This document shows positions 8,045 to 15,974 of a DNA stretch of 64,000 nt, piece by piece. The DNA lies in assembly GCA_029961745.1 (NCBI GenBank), contig CP124680.1:930001-994000 (forward strand), written 5' to 3'. The notes beneath the pieces were generated by a model. That model was given only the letters and a program-made list of their open reading frames with translations. It was not told the origin of the DNA and ran no database searches. Origin of the DNA: Nocardioides sp. L-11A (GTDB lineage: Bacteria > Actinomycetota > Actinomycetes > Propionibacteriales > Nocardioidaceae). The position numbers were made by a program, and so were the translations under genes. How positions within the stretch are numbered: position 1 is the first letter of the stretch; the number at the start of each line of letters is the position of its first letter.

Positions 8045-8191
8045 CAACCTCCTCCGGGTTGTTGGGTGACGGTCCGACCCGCGTGTGACCGAGCAGACCT
8101 TGACGTCGGGTTGGGGGTCGTGCGGCCGAAGCGGAAGAATGAGACCCGAGGACGTCATCGTGTCGTCATCCGAGGTGCCCAGGAGGAAGCC

Positions 8192-9679
8192 ATGGCAGCA
8201 GGCGATACTCAGCCCGACCTGCCCGACCGCATCATCGTCCCGCGTTCCGACCGTCACCAGGTCGTCGTCATCGGCTCCGGCTTCGGTGGCCTCTTCGGCA
8301 CCAAGCAGCTGCGCAAGGCCGACGTCGACGTCACCATGATCGCGAAGACGACCCACCACCTCTTCCAGCCGCTGCTCTACCAGGTGGCGACCGGCATCCT
8401 CTCCGAGGGTGAGATCGCACCGCCCACCCGCGAGGTCCTGGCGAACCAGAAGAACGCCCAGGTGCTGCTCGGCGAGGTCACCACGATCGACCTCGAGAGC
8501 CGCCAGATCACCTCGCACGTCCTGGGGCGCGAGATCGTGACGCCGTACGACTCGCTCATCGTCGCCGCCGGCGCGGGCCAGTCCTACTTCGGCAACGACC
8601 ACTTCGCCGAGTTCGCCCCCGGCATGAAGAGCATCGATGACGCCCTCGAGCTGCGCGGCCGGATCTTCGGCGCCTTCGAGATGGCCGAGCTCGGCGCCTC
8701 CCGCGGGGAGAACGTCGACCACCTGCTGACCTTCGTGGTCGTGGGCGCCGGCCCGACCGGCGTGGAGATGGCCGGCCAGATCGCCGAGCTGGCCCACCGC
8801 ACGCTGACCCGCGACTTCCGGGCGATCTCGACCCGCCACGCCCGCGTGATCCTCGTCGACGCCGCGCCGCAGGTGCTGCCGCCGTTCGGCGCCAAGCTCG
8901 GCAAGTGGACCCAGGAGAAGCTGGAGAAGCTCGGCGTCGAGGTCATGCTCGGCGCGCTGGTCTCGCAGGTCGACGAGCGCGGCCTCACGGTGAAGTACAA
9001 GGACGGCAGCGAGGAGCGGATCGAGGCGGTCGCCAAGGTCTGGGCCGCCGGCGTCCAGGCCAACCCGCTCGGCAAGCAGCTCTCCGCCCAGACCGGCGCG
9101 CCGCTGGACCGCGCCGGCCGGATCTCGGTCAACCCCGACCTCACCCTCCCGGGCTACCCCGAGGTGTTCGTGGTCGGCGACATGATCTCGCTCGACAACC
9201 TCCCGGGTGTCGCGCAGGTCGCGATCCAGGGGGCGAAGTACGCCGCCAAGGAGATCGAGGGCCGCCTCGACGGCAAGCCCGCCCAGCCGCCGTTCAAGTA
9301 CTTCGACAAGGGCTCGATGGCCATCATCAGCCGCTTCCGGGCCGTCGCGATGGTCGGTCAGCTCCGGATCACCGGCATCCTCGCGTGGCTGATGTGGCTG
9401 GTGGTGCATCTGTTCTACCTCACCGGCTTCAAGAACCGGGTGACCGCCGTGCTGCGCTGGGCGGTCTCCTTCCTGGGCCGGGGCCGCTCGGAGCGGACCT
9501 CGACGGAGCAGCAGATCTTCGCCCGGGTGGCGCTCCAGCGCCTGGCCCGCGGCGCCACCGACCTGGTCTCCCAGCCCGGCGAGTACGACGAGGCGCAGCG
9601 CCGCGCCGAGCTCGAGGCCCAGGCGGCCGAGGAGGCGCGGCTGAGCGACGAGAACAAGCGGGGCGTCAAGGTCGGCTGA
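8192..9679 (+). CDS. ndh: Type II NADH dehydrogenase (NDH-2)
   Basis: A 495-residue protein from ATG 8192 with SD AGGAGG. It is the monotopic flavoprotein that oxidises NADH and reduces menaquinone at the membrane without pumping protons. The FAD-binding VVVIGSGFGG (about residue 25), HHLFQPLLYQVATG and the second Rossmann motif VVVGAGPTGVEMAG (about 185) are clear, as is the C-terminal FVVGDM region. A hydrophobic amphipathic stretch (LAWLMWLVVHLFYL) provides membrane attachment. A 590-codon frame opens upstream, but only ATG 8192 has an SD. A palindrome cluster follows. Confidence 0.93.
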   Translation: MAAGDTQPDLPDRIIVPRSDRHQVVVIGSGFGGLFGTKQLRKADVDVTMIAKTTHHLFQPLLYQVATGILSEGEIAPPTREVLANQKNAQVLLGEVTTIDLESRQITSHVLGREIVTPYDSLIVAAGAGQSYFGNDHFAEFAPGMKSIDDALELRGRIFGAFEMAELGASRGENVDHLLTFVVVGAGPTGVEMAGQIAELAHRTLTRDFRAISTRHARVILVDAAPQVLPPFGAKLGKWTQEKLEKLGVEVMLGALVSQVDERGLTVKYKDGSEERIEAVAKVWAAGVQANPLGKQLSAQTGAPLDRAGRISVNPDLTLPGYPEVFVVGDMISLDNLPGVAQVAIQGAKYAAKEIEGRLDGKPAQPPFKYFDKGSMAIISRFRAVAMVGQLRITGILAWLMWLVVHLFYLTGFKNRVTAVLRWAVSFLGRGRSERTSTEQQIFARVALQRLARGATDLVSQPGEYDEAQRRAELEAQAAEEARLSDENKRGVKVG

Positions 9680-9690
9680 GCCGGCTGCAG

Positions 9691-9753
9691 GAATCGCCGG
9701 TCGACCGGCGATTCCGGCACTTGTCGTGCGTTGCAACGCCCGACAAGTGCCGG
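9691..9753. terminator. Double palindrome terminator between ndh and thioesterase gene
   Basis: A perfect 24-bp palindrome (9691-9714) abuts a second inverted repeat whose 13-nt arms (9714-9726 and 9741-9753) enclose a further palindrome (gcgttgcaacgc). The word cgacaagt recurs again just downstream. It lies between convergent genes and probably terminates both. Confidence 0.65.
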
Positions 9754-9775
9754 AAATGCCCGACAAGTCCGCATC

Positions 9776-10414
9776 TCAGGCGCCTCGTTCGCGGATCGCG
9801 CGGGGCAGGATGAACACGCCCTCAGCCTCGGCGGTGACGCCGTCCGGACCGATCAGGTGCGCTCGGGCCCAGGTCTTCACGCCCTCCTCGCGATCGATCC
9901 AGGCCTCGGCGCGCAGGTCGCCCAGCGGCGTGCCCCGCCGGTAGACGATCGTCAGGGTGCCGGTCATCCCCGGCCGGCCCGCGGCCCCCACGGCATGCCC
10001 GAGGATCTGGTCGAGGAGCAGCGACACCACCCCGCCGTGGACCAGACCCGGAGGCCCCTCGTACGCCGCGCCGCAGTGGAACTCCGTCGTCGCCCGGCCG
10101 GTCGGGTCGCTGATGACCTCCAGCGGCGGTGCGATCGGGTTGCGCAGCCCGATGACCGGGTTGCCCCAGGGCCGGCGTCGCCCGCCGGTCAGGTTCTCCT
10201 CGCCGAGGGTCCGGACGCGTCGCACCTTCCGCAGGCGGGCGACCGCCGCCTCGACGTCGGCCTGCGCGGCGCGCACCTCGTCCTCGTCGACGTCCGACAT
10301 CACGCACAGGTCGACCAGCTCGCGCGCGGCCGCGGCGAGGGGTCCCCACGCGGCCGCCTGACGCGCGATCTCGTCCGCCGGCGTCTCGTCGGTGTCGGGG
10401 AGGTGCCAGTTCAT
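9776..10414 (-). CDS. PaaI-type hotdog-fold thioesterase
   Basis: A 212-residue protein starting at ATG 10414, 7 nt after a TACTCT -10 (leaderless). An N-terminal helical part of ~90 residues precedes the hotdog domain with GPPGLVHGGVVSLLLDQ, the active-site HGG motif of acyl-CoA thioesterases. It would hydrolyse an acyl-CoA in the cytoplasm. A KstR-like operator overlaps the promoter, which suggests a link to sterol or long-chain side-chain catabolism; that is an inference. Confidence 0.85.
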   Translation of the reverse strand: MNWHLPDTDETPADEIARQAAAWGPLAAAARELVDLCVMSDVDEDEVRAAQADVEAAVARLRKVRRVRTLGEENLTGGRRRPWGNPVIGLRNPIAPPLEVISDPTGRATTEFHCGAAYEGPPGLVHGGVVSLLLDQILGHAVGAAGRPGMTGTLTIVYRRGTPLGDLRAEAWIDREEGVKTWARAHLIGPDGVTAEAEGVFILPRAIRERGA

Positions 10415-10421
10415 GTCCGTC

Positions 10422-10438
10422 AGAGTAGAACACGTTCT
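10422..10438 (-). promoter_or_regulatory. KstR-like operator overlapping leaderless promoter
   Basis: AGAAC-AC-GTTCT (10427-10438) is a perfect inverted repeat that matches the mycobacterial KstR site (TnnAACnnGTTnnA) except for one edge base. It abuts the -10 hexamer TACTCT (minus strand, 10422-10427) of the thioesterase gene, as expected for repression. Confidence 0.6.
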
Positions 10439-10488
10439 CGTTTCGGGCGCGGGCAAACCCCGTTGACCGGCAGTGATGGGATGGGACC

Positions 10489-11022
10489 ATGACCGCGCTC
10501 GTCGATCCCGACCTCTCCCGCTGGCAGTCCTGGGCCGCGATGGTGGCGGACTTCGACGGACCGGGCGAGATGCACGGCTCGGGGTACTGGAACCTCGACG
10601 GCGACCCGGTGCCCACCCGCGCGGGCTGCGCGGCGTTCGTGACCATGACCGAGGCCACCTCGACCGCCGACCTCGACGGCACCCGGGTCGCGTCGACGTA
10701 CTTCTGGATCGCGGCCGACGCCGGCGCGGCCGACGACGACCTGGTCGGCTTCCTGCACCTGCGCCACACGCTCAACGCGTGGCTCTTGGAGCAGGGCGGT
10801 CACATCGGCTACTCCGTGCGGCCGGGCGCCCGCCGGCGCGGCCATGCCGTGCGTGCGCTCGCGCTCGGCGTCCAGGCGGCGGGTCGGCTCGGGATCGAAC
10901 GGGTGCTGGTCACCTGCGACCACGACAACGAGGCCTCGCGCCGCACGATCGAGGCCGGCGGCGGTCGGCTCGAGGACGAGCGCGCCGGTCGACTGCGCTT
11001 CTGGATCCCTACGGCCGGCTGA
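10489..11022 (+). CDS. GNAT-family N-acetyltransferase
   Basis: A 177-residue protein from ATG 10489. The acetyl-CoA binding motif HIGYSVRPGARRRGHAVRAL (R/Q-x-x-G-x-A) lies around residues 104-123, followed by the LVTCDHDNEASRRTIEAGG segment typical of GNAT folds. N-terminal WQSWAAMVADF and HGSGYWNL match the uncharacterised YjdJ-like subgroup. The substrate is unknown. It is divergent from the thioesterase and overlaps the 3' end of the next, convergent gene by 14 bp. Confidence 0.85.
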   Translation: MTALVDPDLSRWQSWAAMVADFDGPGEMHGSGYWNLDGDPVPTRAGCAAFVTMTEATSTADLDGTRVASTYFWIAADAGAADDDLVGFLHLRHTLNAWLLEQGGHIGYSVRPGARRRGHAVRALALGVQAAGRLGIERVLVTCDHDNEASRRTIEAGGGRLEDERAGRLRFWIPTAG

Positions 11023-12040
11023 CCGGGTCGTCCAGCGTCGCGCCGGCATCCGCGCCCTCGACCTCGTCGGCGGGCGTGGGCCGCAGGCCGGGGCGGAGGC
11101 GGTAGAGCACGGTGGTGAACCAGTGCGGGTCGACCATCGACCGGGTGATCACCACCAGGGGCAGGCCCTCCCGCTCGATCAGCACGGTCCAGCGGCGCTC
11201 GCTCGGCTCGCCCACGATCGCGATCGGCGTGTACGGGCTGGCCACGTCGACGATCTCGGTCTGCCCGTTGCGCCGGATGCTGAGCTGGCCGCGCCGGATG
11301 GCGAGCTCGGTGGTCGTGCACCCGGCGCGCACCGCCCAGACCACGAGCAGCAGGAAGCCGAGGATGCCCGCCGCCCCGACGGTCGCCGATGTCGGCTCCC
11401 GCACCGCGGCGTACGACGCCGCGCCGGTCGCCGCGAGGACCGTGAGCAGTACCCAGGAGAGCGCCCGGCGGATCCCGCCGCGGACCGGGAACTGGGCGTC
11501 GGTGCTGGCGTTGAGCGCGGTCAGGTTGTCCTCGGGCTCGGTCCAGCGGCCGTGGGTGACCTCGGGTACCGCGCGCACCCGGGGCGGGGGCGCCGGCCGG
11601 ACCGGGTCGGTCGCGGGCGCCGTCGCCTCCGGTGCCTGTGCCGGTGTCGTCGGGTCCGCTTCCGGGTCCGCTTCCGGCTCCGCGGGGGCCGCGCGCGGCG
11701 GCTTCGGCCTCCGCGGCAGGTCGGCGCGCAGCGCCTCGACCACGGACCGGCCGAGATCGGTGCTGTCCAGACCGCCGGCCTGGGCGATCCGGGGCGGCGG
11801 CTCGGGCGGCGTTTCGACGCCGAGCGCCTCGAGGACCGTGCGGCCTGCTCGGGTGGAGTCGGCTCGGGTGGAGTCGGCTCGGGTGGCGTCGGTCCGGCGT
11901 GGAGCGGGGGAGGCGGCCGGGGCGAGGCCACCGCCGCGGGGCGCACCGACGACCCGGGCGTCGCGCGCATAGGTGGCCCGCTTGTTCAGCCAGGCGCGGA
12001 TGCTCTCCGTGTCCGGACCGAACTCGTCATTGCTCCCCAC
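11009..12040 (-). CDS. Pro/Ala-rich membrane protein with shared C-terminal module
   Basis: A 343-residue protein from GTG 12040 with SD AGAGAGGA. An N-terminal 165 residues are low-complexity (Pro, Ala, Arg, Glu, with STRADSTRA repeats). Two membrane helices follow (about 190-210 and 220-240), then a ~80-residue beta-rich module (LAIRRGQLSIRR ... WTVLIEREGLPLVVITRSMVDPHWF). The same helix pair and module end the proteins at 29236-29850 and 29861-33748, so these are three paralogs. The module resembles a small PH-like domain, but its function is unknown. Confidence 0.7.
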   Translation of the reverse strand: MGSNDEFGPDTESIRAWLNKRATYARDARVVGAPRGGGLAPAASPAPRRTDATRADSTRADSTRAGRTVLEALGVETPPEPPPRIAQAGGLDSTDLGRSVVEALRADLPRRPKPPRAAPAEPEADPEADPTTPAQAPEATAPATDPVRPAPPPRVRAVPEVTHGRWTEPEDNLTALNASTDAQFPVRGGIRRALSWVLLTVLAATGAASYAAVREPTSATVGAAGILGFLLLVVWAVRAGCTTTELAIRRGQLSIRRNGQTEIVDVASPYTPIAIVGEPSERRWTVLIEREGLPLVVITRSMVDPHWFTTVLYRLRPGLRPTPADEVEGADAGATLDDPVSRP

Positions 12041-12175
12041 GAGCGAGTCCTCTCTGTTCCCTCTCCGCCGCTCAGGCTACTCCGCACCGGACCGGACCGT
12101 CGCCGGTCCGGTGGTCCCGTCCGGGTAGTCCCAACGGACCAGGCCCGCGTGGTCCTTCCCGCCCGGACGGTAGAT

Positions 12176-12190
12176 TGAGAGCGATTCCCA
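12176..12190 (+). promoter_or_regulatory. Possible Zur/Fur box
   Basis: TGAGAGC-G-ATTCCCA is an imperfect 7-1-7 palindrome resembling Fur-family sites (TGAnAAT-n-ATTnTCA). It lies 30 bp before the zur start and would allow autoregulation. Confidence 0.4.
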
Positions 12191-12219
12191 GTCCGATGGC
12201 CCTGTCCTCAGGAGGTCCG

Positions 12220-12642
12220 GTGACCGACACCCGCCCCGCCGTGCTCCGGCCGACCCGGCAGCGCCGGGCGATCACCGATGCCCTGGCCCAGGCGGCCGAC
12301 TTCCAGAGCGCGCAGGAGATCCACGACAGTCTTCGGCGCACCGGCGACAAGGTCGGCCTCGCCACGGTCTACCGGACGCTCCAGGCCATGGCCGAGGCCG
12401 GCGACGTCGACGTCCGCCACAATCCGGCCGGCGAGGCGACGTACCGGCAGTGCAGCGACTCGCACCACCACCACCTGGTCTGCCGCTCCTGCGGTCGCAC
12501 CGTCGAGATCACCGGCTCCGCCGTGGAGCGGTGGGCGCGGGCCATCGCCGACGAGCACGGATTCACCGAGGTCAGCCACACCGTCGAACTGGTCGGACTG
12601 TGCGCCGACTGCGCGCGGCGGCAGGCGCAGCGCTCGGAGTAG
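12220..12642 (+). CDS. zur: Zinc-uptake regulator Zur (Fur family)
   Basis: A 140-residue protein from GTG 12220 with SD AGGAGG. The N-terminal winged helix (RPTRQRRAITDAL, then FQSAQEIHDSLRRTG and GLATVYRTLQAMAEAG) and the C-terminal HHHHLVCRSCG with a second CADC pair give the regulatory and structural zinc sites. Sequence pattern and length fit actinobacterial Zur better than Fur or FurA. No zinc transporter genes are adjacent. The stop codon lies inside the first copy of a 14-bp tandem duplication. Confidence 0.85.
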   Translation: MTDTRPAVLRPTRQRRAITDALAQAADFQSAQEIHDSLRRTGDKVGLATVYRTLQAMAEAGDVDVRHNPAGEATYRQCSDSHHHHLVCRSCGRTVEITGSAVERWARAIADEHGFTEVSHTVELVGLCADCARRQAQRSE

Positions 12643-12656
12643 AGCGCTCGGAGTAG
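12629..12656. repeat. 14-bp tandem duplication at zur stop / tRNA-Lys end
   Basis: agcgctcggagtag occurs twice in direct succession. The first copy provides the zur stop codon and the second reaches the tRNA-Lys 3' end, so the duplication separates the two convergent genes. Confidence 0.9.
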
Positions 12657-12726
12657 GCCGTGCGGGGCTCGAACCCGCGACACTCGGATTAAAAGTCCGG
12701 TGCTCTACCAACTGAGCTAACGGCCC
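12654..12726 (-). tRNA. tRNA-Lys (TTT)
   Basis: On the minus strand this folds with acceptor GGGCCGT/ACGGCCT, D-loop AGTTGGTA, anticodon loop CTTTTAA giving TTT, and T-loop TTCGAGC. CCA is not encoded. Its first ten bases overlap the 3' end of the CPBP gene on the same strand, so it may be processed from that operon transcript. Confidence 0.95.
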
Positions 12727-13493
12727 GGGGCGAGCCTAGTGGTCGGCCCGGGTGCGGTCGCGATCGCCCGGGCGCGTGACGCACCGCGGAACAACGGCGG
12801 CAGGTAGCGCACCATCAGCGCCGACCAGACCGTATGGGTGATCAGCGGGGCCTGGAGGCCGCCCGAGGCGCGACGCTGGAGGCCGAACAGGGTGCCCATG
12901 ACGCCCGCCGCGAGGACGAGGGCGGGGTTGCGGGTGGTGGCGGTGGCAAGCGTGTACACCGCTGTCGACCGCGCGACCGGGTTCCTCCCTCCGAGGGCTG
13001 CATACAGTGCGCCGCGGAAGAAGATCTCCTCGCCGACCCCGTTGGCGAGCGTGGTGGCCAGCACCCTCCGGTCCTCCCCCTCGTGTGCGAAGCGCAGCAC
13101 CCGCGCCACCGCGTCACCGAGGAGCGGGACCCGCCGGGTCAGCAGCGCCCCGGCGTAGAACACGCCGAAGGCCGCCACGCCGGTGGCCACGGGGGTGAGG
13201 ATCGGGCGGCGCAGCGTCGCGTCCCGGTTCTCGATCCAGCCCAGGTGGAGCGGTCCGGAGGCCAACCCGCCGACGCTCCACACTCCCGCGACCGCGGCGG
13301 TCGAGAGGTAGAACTCGCGTGATCCCGGGGCGGTGGAGAGCGAGGCGCCGAGCAGGCCCGCGCCGGCCACGGCGGTGGTCGCCACCACTCGTCGTCGGCG
13401 GCGATGCTCGGCCGGGGTCGCGGCGACCTCGGTGACCACGACGTGCGACAGCGGCCTGGGCAGCAGCCGGTCCAGCCGGTTCCGGGGACTCAT
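12717..13493 (-). CDS. CPBP-family intramembrane metalloprotease
   Basis: A 258-residue membrane protein from ATG 13493, which overlaps the upstream SDR stop (ATGA). About seven hydrophobic segments are seen. The CPBP (Abi/RCE1-like) motif GEEIFFRGALYAALGG lies near residue 155 with the expected Glu-Glu and Arg; a later THTVWSALMV supplies the second His motif. Family members cleave prenylated or other membrane substrates, but targets in actinobacteria are unknown. The stop codon lies within the tRNA-Lys gene. It is the third gene of a translationally coupled operon with the sigma-like and SDR genes. Confidence 0.85.
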   Translation of the reverse strand: MSPRNRLDRLLPRPLSHVVVTEVAATPAEHRRRRRVVATTAVAGAGLLGASLSTAPGSREFYLSTAAVAGVWSVGGLASGPLHLGWIENRDATLRRPILTPVATGVAAFGVFYAGALLTRRVPLLGDAVARVLRFAHEGEDRRVLATTLANGVGEEIFFRGALYAALGGRNPVARSTAVYTLATATTRNPALVLAAGVMGTLFGLQRRASGGLQAPLITHTVWSALMVRYLPPLFRGASRARAIATAPGPTTRLAPGR

Positions 13494-14383
13494 CGACCGC
13501 CCGCGCGCTCCATCAGGGCGACCCGCACCGCGTCGTCGTAGGCCATCGGCTCGAAGGGGACCACCTCGCGGATGCCGGACTCGGTGACGACGACCTCGTT
13601 GACCATCGAGTCGACCAGGTGGCGACCGGACCGGACGTCGACATCGGTGACCAGCGCCAGCCAGCGCGAGGACAGTCCCGGCGTCAGCAGGGGAACGGGC
13701 ACGATCGGGAGCCGTCTCCCCTCGACGGCCGCGACCCGTTCGAGCATCTCGGCGTACTCCAGGACGTCGGGTCCACCGATCTCGAAGACGCGGCTCCGGG
13801 CAGCAGGATGCTCGAGGACGCCGACCAGGTAGCGCACGACGTCGGCGACGGCGATCGGTTGGGTGCGGGTCCGTACCCACCGCGGCGTCACCATCGCGGG
13901 GAGGTGCTCCACCAGCTGGCGCGTGATCTCCCACGAGATGCCCCCGTGGCCGACCACGATGCCGGCGCGCAGGACGGTGACGGGTACGCCGCCGGCGGCG
14001 AGGCGTGCCTCCACCTCGCGGCGACTGCGCAGATGGGGCGAGAGGTCGTCGCCGTCCTTGCCCAGGCCGCCGAGGTAGACAACCTGGTCCAGCCCGGCCC
14101 GCGCCGCCGCGGTACCGAAGGCCTCGGCGGCCCGGGCGTCGCGCGCCTCGAAGTCCGCGCTGTCCAGGGAGTGCACGAGGTAGTAGGCCGCGCCGCAGCC
14201 GCGCAGTGGTGCGACGAGCGACGCCGGGTCGGCGACGTCTCCGCGGACGGGGGTCCCCGGTCCGTCGTACCGGTCCGGATGGCGGGTCATCACGCGGACC
14301 GGGCGTCCCTGCTCGACCAGGGCGGCGACGAGCCGACGGCCGACGAACCCGGTGCCGCCGGCGACGAGGAGGGGGCGGCTCAC
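13490..14383 (-). CDS. Atypical SDR, NAD(P)-binding epimerase-like protein
   Basis: A 297-residue protein from GTG 14383, overlapping the preceding stop (GTGA). VSRPLLVAGGTGFVGRRLV gives the Rossmann TGxxGxxG-type motif at the very N-terminus. YYLVHSLDSADFEARDARAAEAF and VYLGGLG match the atypical SDR5-like group (NmrA/HSCARG-like) often annotated as NAD(P)H-binding proteins. No clear catalytic YxxxK is present, so it may be a redox sensor or bind but not turn over its ligand. It is part of the sigma-like/SDR/CPBP operon. Confidence 0.8.
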   Translation of the reverse strand: MSRPLLVAGGTGFVGRRLVAALVEQGRPVRVMTRHPDRYDGPGTPVRGDVADPASLVAPLRGCGAAYYLVHSLDSADFEARDARAAEAFGTAAARAGLDQVVYLGGLGKDGDDLSPHLRSRREVEARLAAGGVPVTVLRAGIVVGHGGISWEITRQLVEHLPAMVTPRWVRTRTQPIAVADVVRYLVGVLEHPAARSRVFEIGGPDVLEYAEMLERVAAVEGRRLPIVPVPLLTPGLSSRWLALVTDVDVRSGRHLVDSMVNEVVVTESGIREVVPFEPMAYDDAVRVALMERAGGR

Positions 14384-14742
14384 CCGCTGACCCGGGCCAT
14401 CGCGGCACCGCGCGCGGGGGGCAGCAGTTCGGGGGAGAGGCTGAGCAGCCACGCCCGCGCGGTGAGCCCCGACCCGGCCTGGGCGGCGGCGGAGCGCCAG
14501 GCGTCGGCGTAGCGGAGCATCGTGGCGTCCCGCGCCTGCTCGCGGTCGCCGTGCCGGCACAGCTCGAGCCGCCAGGTGACGCCACAGGTCGCGTCGTAGA
14601 AGGCCAGGAAGGCGTCGACGTCGCCGGTCGCCGCGCGGGTGAGCAGGCGGCGCAGCTCCGCGTCGGGTACGGCGGTGCGGTCACCCGGGTCCGTGGGCGC
14701 CGCACCGACGTGCGGTCGCGGCGTTGTTGCCGTCCTGCTCAT
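14380..14742 (-). CDS. Small sigma-70 region-2-like protein
   Basis: A 120-residue protein from ATG 14742 with SD GGGGAGG. The segment LLTRAATGDVDAFLAFYDAT ... REQARDATMLRYADAWRSAA resembles ECF sigma-factor region 2. There is no recognisable region 4 helix-turn-helix, because the protein ends shortly after SLSPELLPPARG. It may be a truncated ECF sigma or a modulator that competes with one. It heads the operon with SDR and CPBP and diverges from a MerR-DICT regulator across 53 bp. Confidence 0.6.
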   Translation of the reverse strand: MSRTATTPRPHVGAAPTDPGDRTAVPDAELRRLLTRAATGDVDAFLAFYDATCGVTWRLELCRHGDREQARDATMLRYADAWRSAAAQAGSGLTARAWLLSLSPELLPPARGAAMARVSG

Positions 14743-14795
14743 GGGACCTCCCCGAAGTTACACAAGATCTTCAACGATCTGTTTAAGATTAGACT
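14743..14795. promoter_or_regulatory. AT-rich divergent promoter between sigma-like and MerR-DICT genes
   Basis: This 53-bp spacer is strikingly AT-rich for the window. TAAGAT (14784-14789) ends 6 nt before ATG 14796, predicting a leaderless merR transcript. Repeated gatct/agat words could be regulator half-sites. Both genes must be controlled from here. Confidence 0.6.
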
Positions 14796-15695
14796 ATGAG
14801 CATGGACCAGGGCACCGGCGTCGCGCAACCCCCGGTCGTGGTCGAGGTCGACGAGGACGCCAGCACGCTCACCATCGGTGAGCTGGCCCGCAGGGCGGGG
14901 GTGAGCCCCGCCGTGGTGCGGATGTGGGAGTCCCGCCACGGGTTCCCCGTCGCGCGCCGGCTGATCAGCGGCCACCGGCGCTACACCGAGGCCGACGTCG
15001 ATCTCGTACGGCAGGTGCTGCGCCGCAAGACCGCGGGGGTCCGGCTGGAGGTGGCGATCGCCGAGGTGGCGGGCAGTGCGGTCCCGGACAGCCCGTCGGT
15101 CTTCGCCGAGCTCCGCCGGCGCCACCCCGCCCTGGCGGTCCACCGTCTGCGCAAGTCCACGCTCATCGCCCTGTCCTGGGCGATCGAGGACGAGTGCTGT
15201 GCCGTCGCCGACCGTCCGGTCCTCTTCGGCGCCTTCCAGCGCGGCAGGTTCTACGACGTGTCGGCGGCGCGGTGGTCAGAGCTCGCCCGCGTCGCACGCT
15301 CGGCGGTCGTCCTCGCCGACCAGTGGGATCCCGGCGCGCGGACGCGTCCGGGGCCGGTCCGGGTCGACCTCGCCCCCGACGCGCCCATGCGCCGGGAGTG
15401 GGCCGTGGTCTGCGACGCCCCGGACTCGACGGCGTGCCTGTCGGCATGGGAGCTGCCCGGACAGGCCGCGACACCGGACCGGCAACGGATCTTCGAGACA
15501 CTGTGGACCGTGGACCCCTCCGCCGTGCGCGACGCGGCCCGGGTCGCGGCCTCGGTGGCCGCCGCGGGCGGGTCGGGCGAGGCGAGGTCGTTGCTCGACG
15601 AGCTCGCCGAGCCACCGGCGCCGCGGCCGCCGACTCCACCGGGCGTGACGGCGCTGTTCAACCGCGTCCTCGCCTACGTCGACCGGCTCGGGTGA
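14796..15695 (+). CDS. MerR-family regulator with DICT sensory domain
   Basis: A 299-residue protein. Residues about 27-95 are a MerR winged helix (LTIGELARRAGVSPAVVRMWESRHGFP, then SGHRRYTEADV). Residues about 115-235 fit the DICT domain (pattern SWAIEDECCAV, LFGAFQRGRFY, ARSAVVLADQWD), a sensory module often linked to light or redox signalling. It probably controls the divergent operon and its own gene. In other actinobacteria MerR-type light regulators pair with an ECF sigma gene, which gives a plausible but unproven parallel. Confidence 0.8.
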   Translation: MSMDQGTGVAQPPVVVEVDEDASTLTIGELARRAGVSPAVVRMWESRHGFPVARRLISGHRRYTEADVDLVRQVLRRKTAGVRLEVAIAEVAGSAVPDSPSVFAELRRRHPALAVHRLRKSTLIALSWAIEDECCAVADRPVLFGAFQRGRFYDVSAARWSELARVARSAVVLADQWDPGARTRPGPVRVDLAPDAPMRREWAVVCDAPDSTACLSAWELPGQAATPDRQRIFETLWTVDPSAVRDAARVAASVAAAGGSGEARSLLDELAEPPAPRPPTPPGVTALFNRVLAYVDRLG

Positions 15696-15974
15696 GCCTG
15701 CCCGAGCGGTTTTCCGGACCGTCACATGTGTGTTGCGGAACCTTCATGGGCGGACCGAAGTTCGTTGCGCTCGAGAGGTTCCGCTGCGGCCGCGGATTGG
15801 TAGGGTCGACGTCGCAGCGACTGCAGTTCTCGAAGGTGAACGCCTGCGGAGTCTGTGGCCGACGGCGTGTCTGGTTTGTGGTGGCCCCATCACGGTCGGA
15901 GCGACGCGTCATCGCAGCCGCTGCGGGCCGTCGAGGTGGCGGCTCTCGCCCCGATACGAGGAGTAACGAGCACT
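15696..15974 (+). other. Long upstream/leader region of the cold-shock gene
   Basis: No protein-like frame is seen. The 279 bp end with gaggagtaacgagcact before the csp ATG. Long structured 5' leaders that control translation at low temperature are known for csp mRNAs. A promoter could lie near 15715-15750, but none is clear. Confidence 0.4.

Noticed and set aside
7965..8191. Fluoride riboswitch expected before the fluC operon
   Set aside because: I could not find the conserved pseudoknot sequence of the crcB motif; a SigB-type promoter with a short SD leader explains the region better.
8039..9766. A 575-codon minus-strand frame over ndh
   Set aside because: It is the antisense shadow of a well-conserved NDH-2 gene. 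No motif, and Asp/His/Arg-rich composition is typical of such shadows.
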